Below, piece by piece: positions 58,316 through 64,000 of a stretch of DNA of 64,000 nucleotides. Where the stretch lies: assembly GCA_017163975.1 (NCBI GenBank), contig JAFFSR010000279.1, positions 993,001-1,057,000 of the forward strand, written 5' to 3'. This stretch comes from Anastatus disparis (Eukaryota > Arthropoda > Insecta > Hymenoptera > Eupelmidae). The position numbers were made by a program, and so were the translations under genes. The notes under the pieces were generated by a model, which was given only the letters and a program-made list of their open reading frames with translations, searched no databases and was not told the origin of the DNA. How positions within the stretch are numbered: the first letter of the stretch is position 1; each line of letters begins with the position of its first letter.

Positions 58316-60590
58316 TAGAGCTCAAAATATAAAGCCAAAGTAAATATAAAAATCGAAAAAATATTGGGCTTAAAAAAATATGGAGCCAAGAATACATAAG
58401 AATAAAAAATAAGACTTAAAGAAATATTGGGCCAAAAAAAAGAGCTCAAGAAAATATAAGAATCAAAAAAATATAGAGCTCAAGTAAAATAAGAATAAAA
58501 AAAATATTGCGATAGTAAAAATAAAAAAATCAGACAAATATTGGGCCCAAAAAATATAGAGACCAAGAAAATATAATAATATAAAAAAATGTTGCGCCCA
58601 AAAAAATGTAAGATTAAAAAAAATGAAAACCCAAAAAAAAGTTAAAAAACAATAAGGCCCAGAAAAACAAATGGCCTAAAAAATTAGAGGCCCAACAAAA
58701 TAAGGCCCAAAGAAAATAGGACTCAAAAACAAGTAGGTCCAAAAAATATAAGGCCTAGAGAAATATAGGACCAAAAAAGATATGGAAGCCATGAAATAAG
58801 AGGCCAAAAATAATGAGGCCTAAAGAAAATAAGACTCAAGAAAATTTAGAGCCTAAAAAATATAAGGCTCAGAAAAAAATAGAGCTAACTAAAATATAGG
58901 AACCAAAAAAATTATAGAACCCATGAAAATATACATTTCAAAAAAAATATAGAGCTAGAGAATATATAAGAATCAACAAAATATTTGGCCCAAAAAAATT
59001 AGAACCCAAGGGGCCCGAAGAAAATAGCACTTAAATAAAAGTAGGGCCTGAAAAGTATAAGGCTCAGGTAAATATAGAACTAAATAAAATATAGGACCCA
59101 AAAAATCATAGAATTCAAGAAAATATAAATTTCAAAAAAATATTGGGCCCAAAAATATAGAGCACAGGAATATATAAGAATTGGATAAATATTATGCAAA
59201 AAAAAATATAGAGCCCAAGAATGCATAAGAATCGAAAAAATATTGGGCCCAAAAAAATATAGAGCTTAAGAAAATGTAAGGCCCAAAAAGAATATGAGGC
59301 CCAATAAAAATAGGACTCAAAAAAATGTTGGGCCTGAAAAATATAAGGCCCAGAAAAATAGAACTAAATGAAATATAGTACCCAAAAAAATTTTAAAATT
59401 CAAGAAAATATTAATTTTGCAAAAAATTGGGCTCAAACAAATATTGGTCCTGAAAAAATATAGAGCCCAATAATATATCAGAAACGAAAAAATATTGAGC
59501 CGAAAAAATATAGAGCCCAAGAAAATATAAAGTCAAAAAATAATATGGGGCCTAAAAAAACATAAGGCCCAAAAAATACAGAGCCTAAAAAACTATAGAC
59601 CAAAAAAATATTGGGCCTAGAAAAATATTGGGCCCAAAAAATATAAGGCCTAAAAAAATATAGAGCTAAGTAAAATATAGGACCCAAAAAATTATAGAAC
59701 CCAAGAAAATATAAATTTAAAAGAAATATTGGGCCCAAAAAATATAGGGCGCAAGAAAATATAAGGCCCAAAAAAATAGAGCTCAACAAAATATAGTATC
59801 CAAAAAAATTATAAAACCCAAGAAAATATTAATTTCGAAAAAATATTGGACCCAAAAAAATATTGGTCCTAAAAAATATAGAGCCCAATAATATATAAGA
59901 ATCGAAAAAATATTGGGCCCAAAAAATATAGAGCCCAAGAAAATATAAAGTTAAAAAAGATATGAGGCCCAAAAAAATATAAGGCTCAAAAAATATAGAG
60001 TCTAAAAAAATATAGAGAGCAAAAAAGTATTGGGCCCAGAAAAATATTGGGCCCAAAAAAATATAAGGCCCAGAAAAATATAAAGCTCAATAAAATATAG
60101 GACTCAAAAAAATTATAGAACCCAAGAAAATATAAATTTAAAAAAAATATTGGGCCCAAAAAATATAGAGCCCAAGAAAATATGAAGTTAAAAAAGATAT
60201 GAGGCCCAAAAAAATATAAGGCCCAAAAAATATAGAGTCTAAAAAAATATAGAGAGCAAAAAAGTATTGGGCCCAGAAAAATATTGGGCCCAAAAAAATA
60301 TAAGGCCCAGAAAAATATAAAGCTCAATAAAATATAGGACTCAAAAAAATTATAGAACCCAAGAAAATATAAATTTAAAAAAAATATTGAGCCCAAAAAA
60401 ATATAGTGCGCAAGAAAATATAAGGCCCAAAAAAATATAAAGCCCAAAAAAATATAGAGACCAGAAAAATTCTGGGCCCAAAAAAATATAGAGTGCAAGA
60501 AAATATAAGGTCAAAAAAAATATTGGGCCCAAAAAAATATAAGACCCAAAAAAAAATGACCCAAAAAGATGCTTTCGACTAATGAGGACT
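58316..60590 (+). repeat. GGCCC/A-rich minisatellite, copy 3, with higher-order duplication
   Basis: About 2.3 kb of GGCCCAAAAAAATATA-type units. Within it 59931-60167 and 60168-60404 are nearly identical 237-bp blocks (shared GAGCCCAAGAAAATAT, GTATTGGGCCCAGAAAAATA), a recent higher-order duplication. Confidence 0.9.
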
Positions 60591-60604
60591 AATTATATAG
60601 GGCC

Positions 60605-60735
60605 CAATAAAAAATTGCTACTTTTATTACCAAAAGATTAGACACATTTAACAAATGCGGAGAACCAGAGAACCGGAGAACTGGAGAACCGGAGAAACGG
60701 AAAAAAAAATGGTTTCACTTTAATATAATATAGGA
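60605..60735 (+). repeat. Distal end block of the Helitron-like element, copy 3
   Basis: TTGCTACTTTTATTACCAAA, then GCGGAGAACCAGAGAACCGG with four GGAGAACCGG-like repeats, then TTTCACTTTAATATAATATA. This is the best preserved of the three end blocks. Confidence 0.82.
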
Positions 60736-60796
60736 TAGGAAGTTTAAAATTAAAGTTAAATAGAGAATCAACTGCTTATTTTTCCTTTTCCTCTTT

Positions 60797-60930
60797 TCAG
60801 AACAAGAATCATATGTTAAAGAAAATTAATTACATCATTCATTTTTCTTAAATAATTAGAGTCATCTAATATCAATAGTATTTTTTTTTTATATTAAAAT
60901 AAAATTTACTTTGCTTTTTATACATTAAAC
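60797..60930 (+). repeat. 134-bp direct repeat, left copy
   Basis: Nearly identical to 62549-62683 (GTTAAAGAAAATTAATTACA, TAGAGTCATCTAATATCAAT). The two bracket the LTR-element fragment. Confidence 0.85.
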
Positions 60931-61193
60931 ATTGTTCTTTTTAACTTCTGATTTTCTTTTACTAAATCATAAATTACATCGAAATTTTCTGGACTACTCT
61001 GATCCTTATAGATCCAGCCTACAACCCGAGGTAGGCCAGTAAGTATTGACCCCCTCTGCAGTTGCTCTACCCAGCTAGCTGAGCAGGGTTCACGGGCGCT
61101 TAATTAAAAATGACTATAAATTTTGTGAATCCATGTAAGTTTGTGGCTTCGGGGATTCACTCGGAGGTCCGGAGAATTTGCCACGTAATAAAC

Positions 61194-61211
61194 TGGTACC
61201 CAACGTGGGGC
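61194..61211 (+). promoter_or_regulatory. LTR-element primer binding site
   Basis: TGGTACCCAACGTGGGGC matches the TGGxxCCCAACGTGGGGC form of primer binding site found just after the 5' LTR of many retroelements. The sequence before it (to about 60950) would be LTR, but its start was not located. A splice donor-like GGTAAG lies at 61255-61260. Confidence 0.65.
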
Positions 61212-62229
61212 GATTAAATACGAAATTACGTGGTTCAACGCGACGCAATTTTGAGGTAAGGTTAAAAAATTTTTCGAATTTTGTGATTTTTGCGTAAAGA
61301 AAACCAACAGAAGACCTGTGCTCAGTGTTTGACAAATAGTTAGTTTTGTGTATAAATCAATATTCAAAATTTCTGCGAAAACTTATAGAGAAAAATAGAA
61401 TTAAAGTTTCAAAAAAGAGTGCAATTATTTAAAGTGGTGAGAGAAATTGCGCATTGAGAACAGGTGTTAGCGCGTGCGTTATTTATAATTGCTATCATAT
61501 TTATTGAATATTCTCAACATATATAAATATAAAATAAATAGTATTTATCTCTCTTCTGCTCATATATCTAAAAACTCGAATTGTTAAGAGATATTAGATA
61601 TATGTGCAATTGGTAAAATTGTAAATCACAAGTGTGAGCACCCATTTTGTCCCCAAAGTGAGCAAATTACAGGATAATTAGTAAAATATTTTAATTTCTA
61701 TTAGATATAATTATTGCAAAAATCCTATAATTTACATAAGTTATAGTTTTTTTTTCTTGAAAATTTAAAAGAGGTGGTTTAAAAGTCTTGGTGTTACCCT
61801 TGGTTACATTTAATCGTTGCTACCAGTGTTACAATATATAATTTTTCTGAAAATTCGTATTTTTTCTTTGCGTTATTATTCCAGGAATATATTTCAAGAC
61901 AGTATTATAACTCAAGAGTCAAGAGATATTTAAAAGACTGTAATATAAGAAAAAAAAATTTTATATTTAAAACCTTATCTCAAAATTCCTACCAACGATT
62001 GTCTTATTTATTATATTATATTTATCTATATACATATTATTTTTTATCATTGGTAGCACGGTTACCCCTATTCGACGCCTTAAGGTGAGCAAAATTAAGA
62101 TCGTTATGCACCTTTGCTCGTGTCGTTTTCGTCTGTATTTGAAGAATCTAGAGACACGAATTAGCTCGTTAGTGACCCGTTTTTTTTTCTTTCTCGTTCT
62201 TATATTAATATAAAATAATTAAAAACAAA
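61212..62229. other. Leader region of the LTR element
   Basis: AT-rich, no reading frame. It lies between the primer binding site and the gag start, as expected for an untranslated leader. Confidence 0.45.
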
Positions 62230-62538
62230 ATGAAACGTTGTGCTGCTATCGACGCGACCACAAGCAAACAGGGCCAAGGTTGGAAAGGGCTCTTAAAAGA
62301 AAATAGGGATCTGAGAAAATTAACCAGGTGTATAAGGGCACTGCAACCAAAGGAGTTAATAGAACAGCTGGACCAAAGGGACCTTAGTATTCATGAAGAC
62401 ATAGATATTTTGGAAGAAAGACTGATAAGGTACAACATTAGCAAGTGTCAACCAGAAATTGATGTTGGGTGGAATCCATTCATTGATGAAAGGGGATTAG
62501 GGATGCCAGCGACCACTGCAGCGTTGGTATTATTATAG
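62230..62538 (+). pseudogene. N-terminal fragment of a gag protein
   Basis: ATG at 62230. The product is basic, with RALQPKELIEQLDQRDLSIH and IDILEERLIRY, a helix-helix arrangement like the SAP-type segment at the start of many insect Ty3/gypsy gags. It then reads VGWNPFIDERG and stops at 62538, immediately before the right 134-bp repeat. Everything downstream (capsid, nucleocapsid, pol) is missing. Placement 1 kb after a primer binding site supports the gag call. Confidence 0.6.
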
Positions 62539-62548
62539 CACTGCAGAT

Positions 62549-62683
62549 TGAGGACAAGAATTATAAGTTAAAGAAAATTAATTACATCATTCATTTTTCT
62601 TAAATAATTAGAGTCATCTAATATCAATAGTATTTTTTTTTTTATACAAAGTTAAAATTTACTTTGCTTTTTATATATTGCTA
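62549..62683 (+). repeat. 134-bp direct repeat, right copy
   Basis: Partner of 60797-60930. Similarity ends abruptly at 62683, so the pair is not a complete LTR pair. Confidence 0.85.
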
Positions 62684-62689
62684 AATTTT

Positions 62690-63582
62690 AAACGACATAA
62701 AAGTCGCAAATTTTGAAATATTTTCAGATGTCATAAATAACATAGAATAAAGCGAGCGAGGATTAAAGCGCTAATCCGCAAACGTAAACAGACATTATAA
62801 TACCCAAATTGTACATTGTTAAGTCGAATAAAATTTTAGTATTGGAGAAAATTTAAATTAAAATAAAAGTCTCAGCAGTTCTCAATTCAAAATTTATATA
62901 GTACACAGTGGTTCTTATCTAAAATTCAACAAACATAGAAAAATATAGAATTTTCAAAACTTTTCTAAAATTTTAAAACACTTAACAATAAGAGACAAAG
63001 TACAAAAATTAAAATATTGAAGAGCTAAAAAGCTAAAGAAATTAAGAAATAGAATTTAAAGCCAGACAGAAATAATACTAAAATCAAATAAATTTAGAAA
63101 TATTTAAATATTTAAATAAAATTACATATAGAAAAATAAAATCAAATAAGAAATAAAAGTAAGTATTATTTCTCACTGGTATTAAGGACCAAAACAAATC
63201 AAAACCACAAAGGAGTAGCGAAACATAAACAAAAGAAAGCGAAACATTTAAACGATTATAGTTAACATGATACAGTAGCAACTTAGAATAAGAACATATA
63301 TAGTAAATTAAATAAATGTACAATTTCAAAAATTGATTGTTGTTGTTCATTTATGATTCTTAATTTGTTTATTCTTGATTTTATTTTCTATTTATTTAAT
63401 TAATTAATTAATTAATTATTCAATTGTTTCTTTTATTTAATATTATTTTTTTCATTTGTAACAATCAATTTTTGCAACAATCAAATAGATTTACTAAAAA
63501 ATATTCGTAAAAATTTTATTTTGTAAACGATTAAGATTTTTGTAAATTATAAGTGAATCGTGCGTACCTAAATAAATTCAAG
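62690..63582. other. No gene; AATT microsatellite
   Basis: AT-rich sequence with a short TTAA-type tetranucleotide repeat at about 63395-63418. The 88-codon minus frame at 63084-63350 is composition-driven. Confidence 0.45.
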
Positions 63583-64000
63583 ATGTCAGAAAAGAAAAGA
63601 AGATCTAATGCTCTAATGCAAGAAATCCAAGAAAACGAAGAAAACAAGAAGAATATTCCACATAAATTGCAAGAATGGATGCAAGTGGTATCATTAGAAT
63701 TGAAAGAATTGTTCTAACAAAATGAGAAAATGGAAAATAAATTAGATAACTTAGGAGAATGGGATAAGTTATTAAGCATAGACATCCATAAAGATATAAT
63801 TAGAGATTTTACAATAAAAGATCAGTTAGAAGTATTGACTGACAATTTGATAAAACTAAAGCTAGAAAATCAAGAGTTACAAAGAAAGAATGAAACTCTA
63901 AATGCAGAAGTACAGTCCCGTAAAGATAAGATAGAAAGTGACACTATAATACAAGAAATTCATCAGAGTTTAATAAAAAGAATAGATGAGACGGCGTATG
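63583..64000 (+). pseudogene. Coiled-coil protein frame running off the window
   Basis: ATG at 63583 follows an A-rich AAATTCAAG context. It reads MSEKKRRSNALMQEIQEN and LQEWMQVVSLELKELF, then TAA at 63715-63717. The same frame continues openly to the edge (NKLDNLGEWDKLLSID, KLENQELQRKNETLNAEV). The product is highly charged with heptad-like leucines and isoleucines, so a coiled coil is likely. It could be the start of a retroelement gag or an unrelated gene. The single stop may be a lesion or the start may lie downstream. Confidence 0.4.

Larger units (their letters stand above)
54262..58316 (+). pseudogene. Helitron helicase region, copy 3 (interrupted)
   Basis: 54262-54487 matches 39080-39260 of copy 1, with an internal duplication of AAGTTATACCATCCTAAATA. 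After the insertion, 57575-57802 reads NELEMKINSLNDKQRQIFNS and Walker A FIDGPGRSGKSYLLNVL, with the usual second Gly changed to Arg (GPGRSGKS). 57803-58030 is unrelated sequence of unknown origin. 58040-58316 resumes with ISMTSKFAFEAVDRLF and a stop, then GGKTVIASGDFWQTLLIV. There are several stops. It is cut at the start of the GGCCC array. Confidence 0.8.
54262..60735 (+). mobile_element. Helitron-like element, copy 3 (plus strand, 5' truncated)
   Basis: It begins mid-helicase right beside the 5' edge of copy 2, is split by the 3083-bp family C element, and continues to 58316. It then passes directly into the GGCCC array and the shared distal end. There is no 30-bp array in this copy. Confidence 0.7.

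Noticed and set aside
59317..60532. Long hydrophobic minus-strand reading frames rich in FFWALYF-like peptides (also 42280-42591 and, on the plus strand, 47176-47844)
   Set aside because: They are translations of the GGCCC/A-rich minisatellite. The same peptides appear wherever the array does, in either orientation, with no start context or conserved domain.

Overview
The window is AT-rich eukaryotic DNA, most likely from an arthropod and probably an insect. That placement rests on the element families seen (piggyBac-like, Ty3/gypsy-like, hAT-like, tRNA-derived SINEs, Helitron-like elements) and on GT-AG introns in one decayed gene. It is an inference; no single-copy host gene was found. Nearly everything recognisable is transposable-element DNA, mostly broken by stops, frameshifts and nested insertions.

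Layout. 1-2923: decayed piggyBac-like element with inverted repeats of about 310 bp. 3237-3620: tRNA-derived SINE, one of three copies. 4715-12275: structure bounded by inverted repeats of about 240 bp, with a 349-bp tandem array inside the left end and a decayed spliced gene of an uncharacterised repetitive family. 14.5-24 kb: nested palindromic (foldback) elements, two SINE families, a 35-bp array and a fragmented Pif1-type helicase. 25.9-29.2 kb: hAT-like element with a perfect 8-bp target duplication, stacked palindromes and the 3' end of a LINE. 29.5-33 kb: Ty3/gypsy remnant on the minus strand. 34.2-60.7 kb: three copies of one large Helitron-like element oriented +, -, +. The element carries a Ulp1-like protease region, a 147-bp coiled-coil repeat, an HUH Rep, a Pif1-like helicase, then (in copies 1 and 2) 30-bp repeats, a long GGCCC/A-rich minisatellite and a common end. 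Copies 1 and 2 lie tail to tail and form a palindrome of about 20 kb around a gag-containing loop. 60.8-64 kb: the 5' part of an LTR element (primer binding site plus gag start) and a coiled-coil reading frame leaving the window.

The most unusual material is a set of elements (families A, B and C here) that begin with CCC, end with GGG, make 2-bp target duplications, and are filled with a family-specific short palindrome: AACGTT, GACGTC or TTTCATGAAA. The largest, 3083 bp, sits in a helicase reading frame whose uninterrupted version is also present, so the insertion site can be read to the base. A second theme is a foldback family inserted at TTAA with up to five copies.

Functionally this is a graveyard: no complete transposase, reverse transcriptase or helicase reading frame survives. 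The best preserved piece is the Rep domain of Helitron-like copy 1, which keeps its HUH and paired-tyrosine motifs.
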